Of a stretch of 46,746 bases of DNA, positions 17,075-25,476 are shown one piece after another. The stretch comes from Aeriscardovia aeriphila (GTDB lineage: Bacteria > Actinomycetota > Actinomycetes > Actinomycetales > Bifidobacteriaceae). The stretch covers positions 1 through 46,746 of the forward strand of contig CASERW010000018.1 of assembly GCA_949290445.1 (NCBI GenBank), written 5' to 3'. Numbering within the stretch: the first letter of the stretch is position 1; each line of letters starts with the position of its first letter. Both the position numbers and the translations under genes were made by a program. A model generated the notes under the pieces. It made no database searches. It was given only the letters and a program-made list of their open reading frames with translations, and was not told the DNA's origin.

Positions 17075-19125
17075 TGCTCGACTGGCTCAAAACCAGAAAC
17101 GCGCTGGAAATCCTCAGCAGAGTTGATGTTCTCATGTGTCTTGCACACGCTCGCCACGAGCTTGACAGCCTGAGCCTTGTCAACGCCGTTGAGCTGAGAG
17201 CCATCACGGAAGCGGAAGCTCACTGTACCAGCATTTGCGTCTGTCTCACCAGCAATGAGGGTGAATGGAACCTTCTGCTTAGCTGCGTTGCGAATCTTCT
17301 TGCCGAAGCGGTCATCCGTGGTGTCGAGCTCGGCGCGAACGTCGTTTTGACGCAGTTCATCGCACAGCTCGCGCATGTAGTCGGAGAACTCGTCGGTGAC
17401 AGGCACTGCCTCAACCTGAACTGGGGCGAGCCATGCTGGGAATGCACCAGCATAGTTCTCGAGCAGGATGGCGAAGAAGCGCTCAACAGAGCCGAACAGA
17501 GCGCGGTGAATCATCACTGGCTCCTTGCGGGTACCGTCCTTGTCGATGTACTCCAGGTGGAAGCGGTGTGGCTCCTGGAAGTCGAGCTGAATGGTGGAAA
17601 TCTGCCAGTTGCGACCAATGGCGTCGATGGCCTCGACGGAGATCTTTGGACCGTAGAATGCTGCACCGGCTGGATCCTCACGGAATGGCAGGCCAGATTC
17701 GACGACGACCTCACGCAAGGTATCCTCTGCCTCTTGCCACACTTCATCGGAACCGATGTACTTATTCGGGTCCTTGGTGGACAGCTCGACGTAGAAGTTC
17801 TTCAAGCCGAAGTCCTTGAGCACCTGCATGACGAAGTGCAGGATGGACTTGAGCTCGCCGGACATCTGCTCACGAGTGCAGTAGATGTGGGAATCATCCT
17901 GAGTCAAACCACGCAGACGGGTCAGACCATGCACCTCGCCGGACTTCTCGTAACGGTAGACGGTGCCGAACTCGAAGAGGCGCAGTGGAAGCTCACGGTA
18001 AGAACGCTGACGGGATGCATAAATGAGATTGTGCATCGGGCAGTTCATTGGCTTCATGTAGTAATCCTGGCCTGGCTTCTTCACCGAGCCGTCGGCATTG
18101 TACTCCTCATCCAAGTGCATTGGCGGGTACATGTCGTCTTTGTACCAGGAAAGGTGACCGGAGGTTTCGTACAGCTGGCCCTTGGTCAGGTGTGGGGTTT
18201 GAACGAAGGAGTAACCTGCGCGACGGTGCATTTGGCGAGAGTAATCTTCCATCACGTTGATGATGGTGCCACCCTTAGGATGGAAGACGACGAGGCCTGG
18301 GCCGAGCTGGTCTGGGAAGCTGAACAGGTCGAGATCATGGCCGAGCTTACGGTGGTCACGACGTGCTGCCTCTTCGAGCAGGCTCAGATGCTGCTTGAGC
18401 TCTTCCTTGGTGGGGAAAGCAGTGCCGTAGATGCGCTGCAGCTGCTTATTCTTCTCAGAGCCCAGCCAGTAGGCTGCTGCCGTACGCTGGATCTTGAATG
18501 CGCCGATGTACTTGGTCGATGGCAGGTGTGGGCCCATGCACAGGTCCTTCCATGCAACGGAGCCGTCTTTGCGCACGTTATCGTACATGGACAGCTCGCC
18601 GTTGGCACGAACCTCGGTCGCTGCATCAGCCTTAATCTGCTCTTCCTTCAAGTTGATCAGTTCCAGCTTGTATGGCTGGTCCTTCTCTTCTTCTTGTGCC
18701 TCTTGTTGAGAAACAACACGACGGCGGAAGCTTTGATCCTGCTTGATAATCTCTTGCATCTTCTTTTCGATCTTCTTCAGATCGTCAGGAGTGAAGGGAT
18801 TTTCGACATCGAAATCGTAATAGAAGCCGTCTTTAATCACCGGGCCGATTCCGAGCTTGGCATCAGGGAAGAGTGCCTGAACTGCCTGTGCCATCACGTG
18901 AGTGGCGGAGTGGCGCATAATGTGCAAGCCGTCCTCAGAGGTGAGTGTGATTGCTTCGACCTTGTCGCCGTCCTTCAGTGGAGTGTAAATATCACGAGGA
19001 ACGTCGTTGATCTTGACTGCGATCACTTGTGGATCGTCGGCGAAGAGCTCCTGACCCGTGAGAGAGGACTCAATTTCCTTCTTCTCGCCGTTGAGCTCAA
19101 TGGTGATGTTGTGGTTTTCTGCCAT
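17071..19125 (-). CDS. thrS: Threonine-tRNA ligase
   Basis: The enzyme charges tRNA-Thr in the cytoplasm. The 684-residue protein has an N-terminal TGS domain (1-65), and the editing domain with [11 protein letters not shown] (His-x3-His, about 72-83) and a later Cys-His pair. The class II core follows with [33 protein letters not shown] (zinc Cys) and [18 protein letters not shown]. The anticodon-binding domain covers the last 110 residues. AAGGACAAGG precedes the ATG at 19125. I looked for a T-box leader upstream and did not find its conserved elements. It probably begins the thrS-HIT-yebC-ruv transcript. Confidence 0.97.
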   Translation of the reverse strand: MAENHNITIELNGEKKEIESSLTGQELFADDPQVIAVKINDVPRDIYTPLKDGDKVEAITLTSEDGLHIMRHSATHVMAQAVQALFPDAKLGIGPVIKDGFYYDFDVENPFTPDDLKKIEKKMQEIIKQDQSFRRRVVSQQEAQEEEKDQPYKLELINLKEEQIKADAATEVRANGELSMYDNVRKDGSVAWKDLCMGPHLPSTKYIGAFKIQRTAAAYWLGSEKNKQLQRIYGTAFPTKEELKQHLSLLEEAARRDHRKLGHDLDLFSFPDQLGPGLVVFHPKGGTIINVMEDYSRQMHRRAGYSFVQTPHLTKGQLYETSGHLSWYKDDMYPPMHLDEEYNADGSVKKPGQDYYMKPMNCPMHNLIYASRQRSYRELPLRLFEFGTVYRYEKSGEVHGLTRLRGLTQDDSHIYCTREQMSGELKSILHFVMQVLKDFGLKNFYVELSTKDPNKYIGSDEVWQEAEDTLREVVVESGLPFREDPAGAAFYGPKISVEAIDAIGRNWQISTIQLDFQEPHRFHLEYIDKDGTRKEPVMIHRALFGSVERFFAILLENYAGAFPAWLAPVQVEAVPVTDEFSDYMRELCDELRQNDVRAELDTTDDRFGKKIRNAAKQKVPFTLIAGETDANAGTVSFRFRDGSQLNGVDKAQAVKLVASVCKTHENINSAEDFQRVSGFEPVEQ

Positions 19126-19305
19126 TTCCTTGTCCTTTTTCTTCTGGACCTGCTTTACAAGGTGCAGGCCTGTTGGACACGCGGGTTTCGCGTTGCTTCC
19201 ACGCTACGAGGCAACTATGACAAGGACACACTGAGATTGTCACCGCGCAATTGCGTCACCGGAGAATAAGGAATAAGAAAAAAAGAGAAATAACAAGAAC
19301 TCGGG

Positions 19306-19378
19306 TGGGCGATACTGGAATCGAACCAGTGACCCCTTCGGTGTGAACGAAGTGCGCTAACCGCTGCGCTAATCGCCC
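19306..19378 (-). tRNA. tRNA-Val (anticodon CAC)
   Basis: The acceptor stem GGGCGAT/ATCGCCC, the anticodon arm CTTCG-TTCACAC-CGAAG and T-loop TTCGATT are clear. It is 73 bases with no encoded CCA and is the last tRNA of the cluster. Confidence 0.95.
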
Positions 19379-19387
19379 GAATAAAAA

Positions 19388-19412
19388 GGAGTCCGAATTG
19401 CTCCGGACTCCT
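19388..19412 (-). terminator. Terminator-like hairpin between two tRNA-Val genes
   Basis: GGAGTCCG and CGGACTCC arms are followed on the minus strand by TTTTTAT. It would end the Gly-Cys-Val(GAC) transcript before the last tRNA-Val, which has only 38 bases in front of it for its own promoter. Confidence 0.7.
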
Positions 19413-19417
19413 AGTTG

Positions 19418-19489
19418 TGGGCGACGCTGGGATCGAACCAGCGACCTCTTCCGTGTCAGGGAAGCGCGCTCCCTCTGCGCCAGCCGCCC
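19418..19489 (-). tRNA. tRNA-Val (anticodon GAC)
   Basis: The acceptor stem GGGCGGC/GTCGCCC contains one G-T pair, the anticodon arm is CTTCC-CTGACAC-GGAAG, and the T-loop is TTCGATC. It is 72 bases with no encoded CCA. Confidence 0.95.
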
Positions 19490-19506
19490 AATGAGGACAA
19501 TCCTCG

Positions 19507-19577
19507 AGGTGGGTACGAGAGTCGAACTCGTCTATACGGCTTTGCAGGCCGCTGCCTAACCGCTTGGCTAACCCACC
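19507..19577 (-). tRNA. tRNA-Cys (anticodon GCA)
   Basis: The acceptor stem GGTGGGT/ACCCACC, anticodon loop CTGCAAA and discriminator base U (an identity element of tRNA-Cys) are all present. It is 71 bases. Confidence 0.95.
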
Positions 19578-19603
19578 GTACAGGTCAACGTATCGGACCC
19601 TCG

Positions 19604-19676
19604 AGCGGACAACGGGACTCGGACCCGCGGTCTCAACCTTGGCAAGGTTGCGCTTTACCAACTAAGCTATGTCCGC
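19604..19676 (-). tRNA. tRNA-Gly (anticodon GCC)
   Basis: The acceptor stem GCGGACA/TGTCCGC, anticodon arm CAACC-TTGCCAA-GGTTG and discriminator U fit tRNA-Gly. It is the first tRNA of the minus-strand cluster, 73 bases. Confidence 0.95.
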
Positions 19677-20197
19677 ATGTTCTTCCGAACTTGTACCTCG
19701 AAAAGCTTGGAAACTCAGGGAACTGAGCTCTTTACTTTTCTCGAAGCTGTGAAGGACAGCTCCGAAGCACAAGCAACTACTATACACCCGCAGGAGACTT
19801 TGACAAGTCCCCGTGTGTTTTCGGAGTGTCGTCTAGCGCGATGTCAATCTTAAAAGCCTGTTATTCCAACGATTCTGAATCTGACACGCAGAGGCTCCTT
19901 GCCGACAAGCTCAGCAAGGTCAGAGCAGGAAAAGTGGAGTGCGAATCGGCGATTAAGGAGGTCAAATAGAGTGCCAAAAGCATCAATGCGCGTGTCGAAG
20001 AGCGCTCCGCGTGGGTTCCGAGAGAGTTCCGGGAGGGTGGATGTGCGTGTCGTCACATGGGTTCATGCGAGCTTCAATCGCTACCTGAGATATCAGTAGA
20101 GAAGATAAAAACTCATTTTGCCCCACTCCTCTGTGAGCGTATCCGCCAAGGGCGATTGTTTTCCCGACACACCCCAGCTTCTTCTACGCTAATACGT
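19677..20197. other. Gap of about 520 bases with two possible 42-residue open frames
   Basis: The left part should hold the tRNA promoter. Two short plus-strand frames follow each other: 19841-19969 (begins MSILKACYSNDSESD, poor ribosome site) and 19971-20099 (GTG start, begins MPKASMRVSKSAPRG). The second has a near-perfect AAGGAGG site at 19955-19961, but that site lies inside the last codons of the first frame. I recognise neither product. They may be small proteins, gene relics or chance. Confidence 0.3.
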
Positions 20198-21139
20198 ATG
20201 GAGAAAACGAATGCAGAGCATCGCACGGTGCTCGTGACCGCCTTTGAAGGCTGGAATGATGCAGGCAGTGCGTCATCACTAGCCGTGCGTACTCTTATTG
20301 AGCACACCGAGGCCTTACCTTTTACAGAAGTTGATGACGACTTCTTCTATGACTACCGCGACACTCGCCCTCAGCAATGCACCGCTTTAGGGTTTAAGAG
20401 AATCGTGTGGCCAAGCTTCATGTTCTACCGTGCCACCATCAGCCCTGAACTCACTCTCCTGCTCGCCGTCGGCCCCGAGCCCAACCTGCACTGGCGTGAC
20501 TTCTGTACGACAATCGTGGGAATTTGCGAGGACGAAAAAGTTGACCTCATTGTTAATCTCGCATCCCTCTACGAGTCAAACCCTTACACGAGGAACATTC
20601 CTATCGGACGCGTCGATGGCTCGGACCTGTCCATCAACGAGAACACGTACACCGGCCCCGTGGGGATTACTACCATTCTGAACCTTTCAGCAGCTCAGCA
20701 AGGCCAGAAGTCTTTGACTTTATGGGCTGATGTGCCGGAATACTTGCCTTTTGACCAATGCCCTCCGGCAACGCTTGCTCTCATGCGTAGCTTGTGCGCC
20801 GAGGTGGGTGTGGAGAGTATGAAAGGCATGGCCAGTGTGGAACTCGCCACGCAGATGTGGATGAAGCAGGCCAACAGCTATGTGGAGCAAAACCCTGCGC
20901 TGGCGCAGTCGTTGAGCGAGATCGAGCACAATTGGGATGTTCAGCAATCTCACCAGCAGAAGGTTGCCGCTTCCGAACTCGTCGACGAAGCAGAGCGCTT
21001 CCTTCGCTCCTACGACCGCTGCGATTGGGATGCGGAAGGCCGCACTGAGCACACCCATCCGCTTGACCCGGAAAGCTTGCCGAGCTCTCAGATTAAGAAG
21101 CATTTGAAGAAATTCGGCGGCGACGACACGAACGAGTGA
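20198..21139 (+). CDS. PAC2-family protein (proteasome assembly chaperone-like)
   Basis: This 313-residue protein of the PAC2 family (PF09754) is widespread in actinobacteria; the function in bacteria is not established. The typical N-terminus VLVTAFEGWNDAGSASSLAV (about 10-29) is followed by DFFYDYRDTRP and GPEPNLHWRDF, then a Gly-Ser-Thr-rich TGPVGITTILN segment. The C-terminal part is helical and charged. The ATG at 20198 is chosen because the N-terminus aligns with the family; no ribosome site precedes it and a TACGCT box about ten bases upstream would suit a leaderless transcript. The gene stands alone and converges on the next gene across a poly-G terminator. Confidence 0.87.
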   Translation: MEKTNAEHRTVLVTAFEGWNDAGSASSLAVRTLIEHTEALPFTEVDDDFFYDYRDTRPQQCTALGFKRIVWPSFMFYRATISPELTLLLAVGPEPNLHWRDFCTTIVGICEDEKVDLIVNLASLYESNPYTRNIPIGRVDGSDLSINENTYTGPVGITTILNLSAAQQGQKSLTLWADVPEYLPFDQCPPATLALMRSLCAEVGVESMKGMASVELATQMWMKQANSYVEQNPALAQSLSEIEHNWDVQQSHQQKVAASELVDEAERFLRSYDRCDWDAEGRTEHTHPLDPESLPSSQIKKHLKKFGGDDTNE

Positions 21140-21177
21140 GGACAGCCGGTTCACACTCTGAGACTATCGCCGTTATG

Positions 21178-21215
21178 AAAGGCGTCACTGCCCGGGGGGG
21201 GGGGTGACGCCTTTT
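21178..21215. terminator. Terminator with an 11-G tract in its loop
   Basis: AAAGGCGTCA (21178-21187) pairs with TGACGCCTTT (21205-21214), with A and T runs outside, so it can serve both convergent genes. The loop contains CCC followed by eleven G residues (21194-21204). Confidence 0.88.
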
Positions 21216-21265
21216 CTATGCCGTTTTTTCTGGGAAGTACTTCCCTACTCGGCGCAGTTTGAGCT

Positions 21266-22039
21266 TCAGTCGTTTGAGCTTCCGTCGCTCTGAGCCTCAT
21301 CGTTTTCGCCGGTGCTGTCATCAGCGTCGGCCTTATTTTTATCCTCATCACTCTTCTGAGCTTGCGACTGCTTCACCGCATCCTGCTTCGAAGCGAGATC
21401 AGCGGTCGCATCCTCAATACGCGCTTCCACCTTCTTCTTCCTCTTCAACAGCTTCTTCGCCGTTGCAAGAGAGGCTTTGAGGTCATCGCGAGTACTCTCC
21501 TGAGCAACCGAACCTTGAGAATCCTTCAGCAGTTGCTCGGCGTTATCCACCGCATGAGAGAGCACGAGAATAGCTTGGTTGAGCTGATAATCATGAACGG
21601 AAGCGTTGACTGCTTTCACATCGGCTTTCAGCTGTTGAGCGCGCAAAGTGTAGCGGTCGGAAAGCTTCTTAAGCTCATTGGCTCGCTCCACCAGAACTGA
21701 GGTTTCCGTAGACATCAGCGGGCAGGTATCCACCACGGCATCGATCGGTTGAACATCCTTGCGCAGGCGAGTGACAGTGCTCGTGTCGGCAACTTCCTTC
21801 TCACTCACTGCGCGCGCCGAATGCACGTCGTCTGACTCGAGAACTTTGAGGTATTCGTCCTTTGCGCTCGCCACTTCTCCGTAGGCGTTGCGGCAATTAT
21901 TCCTCGCCGACTCGAGCCTTTGGCGTCCTGCACCCTGCGCTCCGACAGCCACCAGGGTCACAATGGCGAGAAATACCGCAACAACAACTGCTGAGTGGCG
22001 GCGGCGACTGGCCTTCCTTGGCGAAGTCTCACTGCTCAT
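21266..22039 (-). CDS. Membrane-anchored or secreted coiled-coil protein
   Basis: This 257-residue protein has no recognised family. It has a basic N-terminus, then one hydrophobic segment (HSAVVVAVFLAIVTLVAVGA, about 15-34), a signal-anchor or uncleaved signal. The rest would lie outside the membrane: long helices with heptad-like patterning (for example DYQLNQAILVLSHAVDNAEQ, then LKASLATAKKLLKRKKKVEA), two Cys residues (near 49 and 105) that may form a disulfide, and a very acidic Asp-, Ser- and Asn-rich end. The gene ends facing the PAC2 gene and starts just before two inverted copies of the dispersed octamer. Confidence 0.72.
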   Translation of the reverse strand: MSSETSPRKASRRRHSAVVVAVFLAIVTLVAVGAQGAGRQRLESARNNCRNAYGEVASAKDEYLKVLESDDVHSARAVSEKEVADTSTVTRLRKDVQPIDAVVDTCPLMSTETSVLVERANELKKLSDRYTLRAQQLKADVKAVNASVHDYQLNQAILVLSHAVDNAEQLLKDSQGSVAQESTRDDLKASLATAKKLLKRKKKVEARIEDATADLASKQDAVKQSQAQKSDEDKNKADADDSTGENDEAQSDGSSND

Positions 22040-22062
22040 AACACTCCCCTCTTCCTCTCCCA

Positions 22063-22155
22063 GATTATCAGCCCGGCTTCACCGCATGGCAGCAAAAGAA
22101 AAGCGCGGCCGAAGCCGCGCCATCAGTACACTTGCGAAGATGCGCAGTGATAATC
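22063..22155. repeat. Inverted pair of the dispersed motif around the uppP terminator
   Basis: GATTATCA at 22063 and TGATAATC at 22148 face each other across 77 bases that contain the uppP terminator hairpin. Confidence 0.75.
22091..22120 (-). terminator. Terminator downstream of uppP
   Basis: GCGCGGC and GCCGCGC arms with a four-base loop are followed on the minus strand by TTTTCTTTTG. It lies between the two inverted octamer copies at 22063 and 22148. Confidence 0.85.
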
Positions 22156-22162
22156 TCAAGCC

Positions 22163-23003
22163 CTACGCTGTAGCCCCTGCGGCAACGGCAGGCATCACAT
22201 GCGTGAGCAAAAGAAGAGCCAAAACGACGGCGACGCCGATACGCCAGAAAGCGAAGCCCTTAAAGGAATGCTCGGTAATCAAACGCCAGCAGAAGTAGAA
22301 GACGAGGTAACCCACCACAAAGGCGACCACGGTAGCCACAATGGTCGGACCCCAGCCAGGGACGAGCGTTTGCGTGCGGGAAAGCTTGATCGTCTTCACC
22401 AACTCCAGCAAACCGGAGCCAAAGACGGCTGGCAAAGCCAAGTAGAAGCTGAAACGAGCAGCGGCAGACTTCGTCAAGCCCCTCAAACGAGCGACAGTGA
22501 GCGTCGAACCAGAACGCGATACGCCAGCCATCCTTCCAGGTCATCTGCTCTTCATCGATCTCGCGCGGGAAACGCTCATCAACCAGCCACAAGATGACGC
22601 CGAAAACAATGAGCATGGCAACGGTGATCCACAAGTTGCGGAAGAGAGAGTCCGTGTACTTCTGCACCAACACGCCGGCCAAGACGATGGGCAGCGTGCC
22701 CAAAATCACCAGCCAGCCCATCAGCGCGTCGGGGTCGCCCTTGCCGAAACGGTGCGCAACATCCGAGCCGTTCTTACCCACCAAAGCGAGGAACCAGCGG
22801 CTAATAATGCGGCCAATAGCCTTGCGCCAGTAGATCAGAAGGGCAAGCTCAGTGCCGAGCTGAATGATAGCGGTAAACTGCGAACCCCAGTCACCCGCAC
22901 CAATAAGCTTGCCCACAATGAGGAGGTGGGCAGAAGAACTGACGGGAAGGAATTCTGTCAAGCCCTGCACGATGCCGAGAATAATCGCCTGCAGATAATT
23001 CAT
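22163..23003 (-). pseudogene. uppP: Undecaprenyl-diphosphatase, frame disrupted by an internal deletion
   Basis: UppP (BacA) dephosphorylates undecaprenyl pyrophosphate, recycling the lipid carrier for cell-wall synthesis. The N-terminal part (from the ATG at 23003) is intact: MNYLQAIILGIVQGLTEFLP, SSSAHLLIVG and the conserved Glu residues. It reads normally to MTWKD near 22530. The family motif GVSRSGST then follows at once but in another frame, and the rest of the protein (ARFSFYLALPAVFGSGLLE to the stop at 22163) continues there. About 14 residues normally between MTWKD and GVSRSG are missing, so roughly 38 bases appear deleted. The active site is split between frames. A sequencing or assembly error is the main alternative. 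Confidence 0.85.
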
Positions 23004-23191
23004 ATGACTAACGTCTACCATTGAACGAGGAGAAATACACGAGCGGATACACAAGCGTTACACAGTTAGCTCATTCGTTGACTCTGCTAGGCCATGAATG
23101 AGCACATGTACCCATTCGTGCCCTAGTCATTGTGACCTAGCAGGTGCATGGGTGTGAGCAGTAAGCTCATTTGTACCGATGAGGAGGAAGT

Positions 23192-24013
23192 ATGCCGCAG
23201 GTTTCTATCCATCGTAAAACTCGTTTCAATCCACCTCAGAACTTCTTCCCTGCCGAAGCAGCAGGGCTGAAGTGGATGAAAAAAGCTGAAGCTCAGGGCG
23301 GTCCGCGCGTGTGCACGGTGATTGACGTCAACGAACGCTACCTCGACATTGAACAGATTGCTTCAGCTGGTCCTACCATTCAAGCTGCTCGCGCATTCGG
23401 TCGCGCGCTCGCACGTATGCATGATGCAGGAGCCTCAGCCTGGGGTTGTGCACCTGATGGTTTCACAGGCCATTGCTATTTCGGTCCTTTAGACGACCCT
23501 GTGCCGATGCCTACAGGTTCGTGGCCCAGCGTGGAAAGTTATATTCGTAACGCTCGTTTGATTCCGATGGTCGAAATGGGCATTGCTCGCGGCCAATTAG
23601 ATGAGCACGACCTCGAAGTGACCAAGCAGGTGTGCGATAACTTGCCCGAGTTGTTGGGAGAAGCTCGTTTGGACTCTCCTGCTCGTGTTCATGGGGATTT
23701 GTGGAGTGGCAATCTCATGTGGACTCCTGCTCGTTCTGCTTCTACTCCCGGTGGCGTTGAAGCGGTTTTGATCGACCCTGCTGCTCACGGTGGCCATCGT
23801 GAGGAGGACCTTGCAATGCTTGACCTCTTTGGCTGCCCTTACCTCGACGACATTATTGAGGCTTATGATCATGAGCATCCTCTGGCTCCTGGTTTTGAGA
23901 CTCGTTTACCTCTGTGGCAGCTCTACCCTATCGCCGGACATTGCGTTTTCTTTGGTGGCGGCTATGTGGCACAGTATCGCTCTTTGTGCGCTCAGCTGCT
24001 AGAGAGTTTGTGA
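23192..24013 (+). CDS. Fructosamine kinase-like protein
   Basis: This 273-residue kinase of the fructosamine-3-kinase/aminoglycoside phosphotransferase fold probably phosphorylates ketoamines formed by glycation, allowing their repair or use. Catalytic loop RVHGDLWSGNLMW (about 168-180) and metal-binding AVLIDPAAHGGHREEDLAML (about 193-212) match the family. Residues 10-30 (RFNPPQNFFPAEAAGLKWM) are the conserved AEA-GL segment; as in other actinobacterial members, the first strands of the N-lobe are short. A strong ribosome site GAGGAGG precedes the ATG at 23192. It stands alone, divergent from uppP. Confidence 0.9.
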   Translation: MPQVSIHRKTRFNPPQNFFPAEAAGLKWMKKAEAQGGPRVCTVIDVNERYLDIEQIASAGPTIQAARAFGRALARMHDAGASAWGCAPDGFTGHCYFGPLDDPVPMPTGSWPSVESYIRNARLIPMVEMGIARGQLDEHDLEVTKQVCDNLPELLGEARLDSPARVHGDLWSGNLMWTPARSASTPGGVEAVLIDPAAHGGHREEDLAMLDLFGCPYLDDIIEAYDHEHPLAPGFETRLPLWQLYPIAGHCVFFGGGYVAQYRSLCAQLLESL

Positions 24014-24039
24014 TTCTTGTTGGGCTTCCTGTTTGGCTT

Positions 24040-24092
24040 GAGATTACCAGCAAGAAATTGCCAGTACGAGATTGCCAGCACGAGATTGCCAC
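24040..24092. repeat. Nearly four tandem copies of a degenerate 14-base unit
   Basis: The unit is about GAGATTGCCAGCAC, in copies at 24040, 24054, 24068 and 24082. The first copy (GAGATTACCAGCAA) is one base away from the dispersed GATTATCA motif. The array lies in the 300-base gap between the convergent kinase and dnaJ genes. Confidence 0.75.
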
Positions 24093-24236
24093 TGAAGTGA
24101 GAACGCGCAGGCGGTGGAATGCTGTGAAGTCCTCGTGAGCTCGAGAATACCAGAGCTGCAATTATGGGACCAATCCAGTTTGATTGAAGAAGAAAACCGG
24201 CAACGAATACTCTCAGTAAAGAGAGGTGAAACTTAT

Positions 24237-24278
24237 GTGGGGCAGAACAGAAACTGGGATGTTCCTGTTCTGCCCCAC
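24237..24278. terminator. Perfect 14-base-pair hairpin between convergent genes
   Basis: GTGGGGCAGAACAG and its exact complement are separated by 14 bases. It lies between the ends of the kinase gene (plus) and dnaJ (minus). Neither side has a T-run, so factor-independent termination is uncertain; the position suits a shared transcript end. Confidence 0.55.
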
Positions 24279-24313
24279 AATCTTACCCTCAGAGAGAAAA
24301 TCAGAGAGAAGGC

Positions 24314-25474
24314 TCACTCGCCGGTGAACATATTCTTCAAATGATCGAAGAGACCGCGGTCACGGCCCTTGCCTGGACGAGCAAACTGCTCTGGCTTATC
24401 CGATTTACTGGCCTTATCAAACGCTTCCAAAGCCTCCCGCTGAGCAGAGTTGAGCTTCTTGGGCACCTTCACCTGAACATGGGCCACCACATCGCCACGC
24501 TCACCTGGGCTGTTCAAAATGCCAGCGCCCAAGCCCTTCACGCGGATCTCTTCCTCCGGCTGTGTACCCGGCTTCAACTCGACGTTCTGCGGGCCATCAA
24601 AAGTGGACAAGGTGACTTCGTGGCCCAAAGCAGCCCACACCATCGGCACAGAAACCCAGCAGTGCAAATCATTACCGACGCGAACAAACTGCTTATCAGC
24701 AGCCACATGAATGTCAATGTAGAGGTCGCCTGGCTGGCCGCCGCCCAAGCCCACGTTTCCGCGGCCGGCAACACGCATGCGCGTGCCATCCTGAACGCCT
24801 GCAGGAACATTGACCTTCTCGACATGCTCATCAGCCACACGGCCACTACCACCGCACTGAGTGCATGGGTTAGGAATCACCGTGCCGAAGCCATGGCAGT
24901 TCGAGCACTCCACCTGCGTCATCATCTGCGTCATCAACACGCGGGTGACCTTCTGCTGGAAGCCCGTACCCTTACACACCGAACAGGTCACCGGCTGAGA
25001 GCCATCGGCAGAACCATTGCCATGGCAGGTTGGGCACGTAATGTACGTGCGAGACTGAACCTCCTGCACACCGCCGAACACTGCGACCTTGAGTGGAATG
25101 CGCAAATCGGCCAACACGTCAGAGCCTGGCTGGACGCGAGGCTGTGGACCGCGCGAGCGCCCACCAAAGCCGCCAAACATACCACCCAAGTCGTCGAAAA
25201 TATCGGCAAAGGAGCCGTAACCACCCTGCGAGAAACCGCCAAAGCCAGCAGAAGCCTGAGGATCCTCTGGGTCGATGCCCTGATCCACCATGCGCTTCTT
25301 CTCAGGGTCGGAGAGGATTTCGTAGGCTTTGTTAATCTCCTGGAATTTCTCCTGGTACTGCGGACCAGCGATATCAGGATGGTACTTGCGCGCCATCTTG
25401 CGATACGCCTGCTTGATTTCATCGTCGGAAGCATCGCGAGAAACGCCGAGAACTGCGTAATAATCAGTAGCCAC
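24314..25474 (-). CDS. dnaJ: Chaperone protein DnaJ
   Basis: DnaJ is the Hsp40 co-chaperone that stimulates DnaK and delivers unfolded proteins. The 386-residue protein has a J domain (1-70, with the HPD motif in KYHPDIAG), a Gly/Phe-rich linker (ASAGFGGFSQGGYGSFADIF), four CxxCxGxG zinc repeats (CPTCHGNG, CSVCKGTG, CSNCHGFG, CTQCGGSG; about 148-215), and C-terminal substrate domains. It lies two bases downstream of hrcA, so it is in the HrcA-controlled operon. This is the actinobacterial second-type DnaJ (hrcA-linked), distinct from the one normally linked to dnaK. Confidence 0.96.
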   Translation of the reverse strand: MATDYYAVLGVSRDASDDEIKQAYRKMARKYHPDIAGPQYQEKFQEINKAYEILSDPEKKRMVDQGIDPEDPQASAGFGGFSQGGYGSFADIFDDLGGMFGGFGGRSRGPQPRVQPGSDVLADLRIPLKVAVFGGVQEVQSRTYITCPTCHGNGSADGSQPVTCSVCKGTGFQQKVTRVLMTQMMTQVECSNCHGFGTVIPNPCTQCGGSGRVADEHVEKVNVPAGVQDGTRMRVAGRGNVGLGGGQPGDLYIDIHVAADKQFVRVGNDLHCWVSVPMVWAALGHEVTLSTFDGPQNVELKPGTQPEEEIRVKGLGAGILNSPGERGDVVAHVQVKVPKKLNSAQREALEAFDKASKSDKPEQFARPGKGRDRGLFDHLKNMFTGE

Positions 25475-25476
25475 TC

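Noticed and set aside
17134..19269. A 711-codon frame antisense to thrS
   Set aside because: Another shadow; thrS motifs on the minus strand are complete.
19126..19305. A T-box leader upstream of thrS
   Set aside because: The conserved T-box bulge sequence and a following terminator were not found; only short repeats are present.
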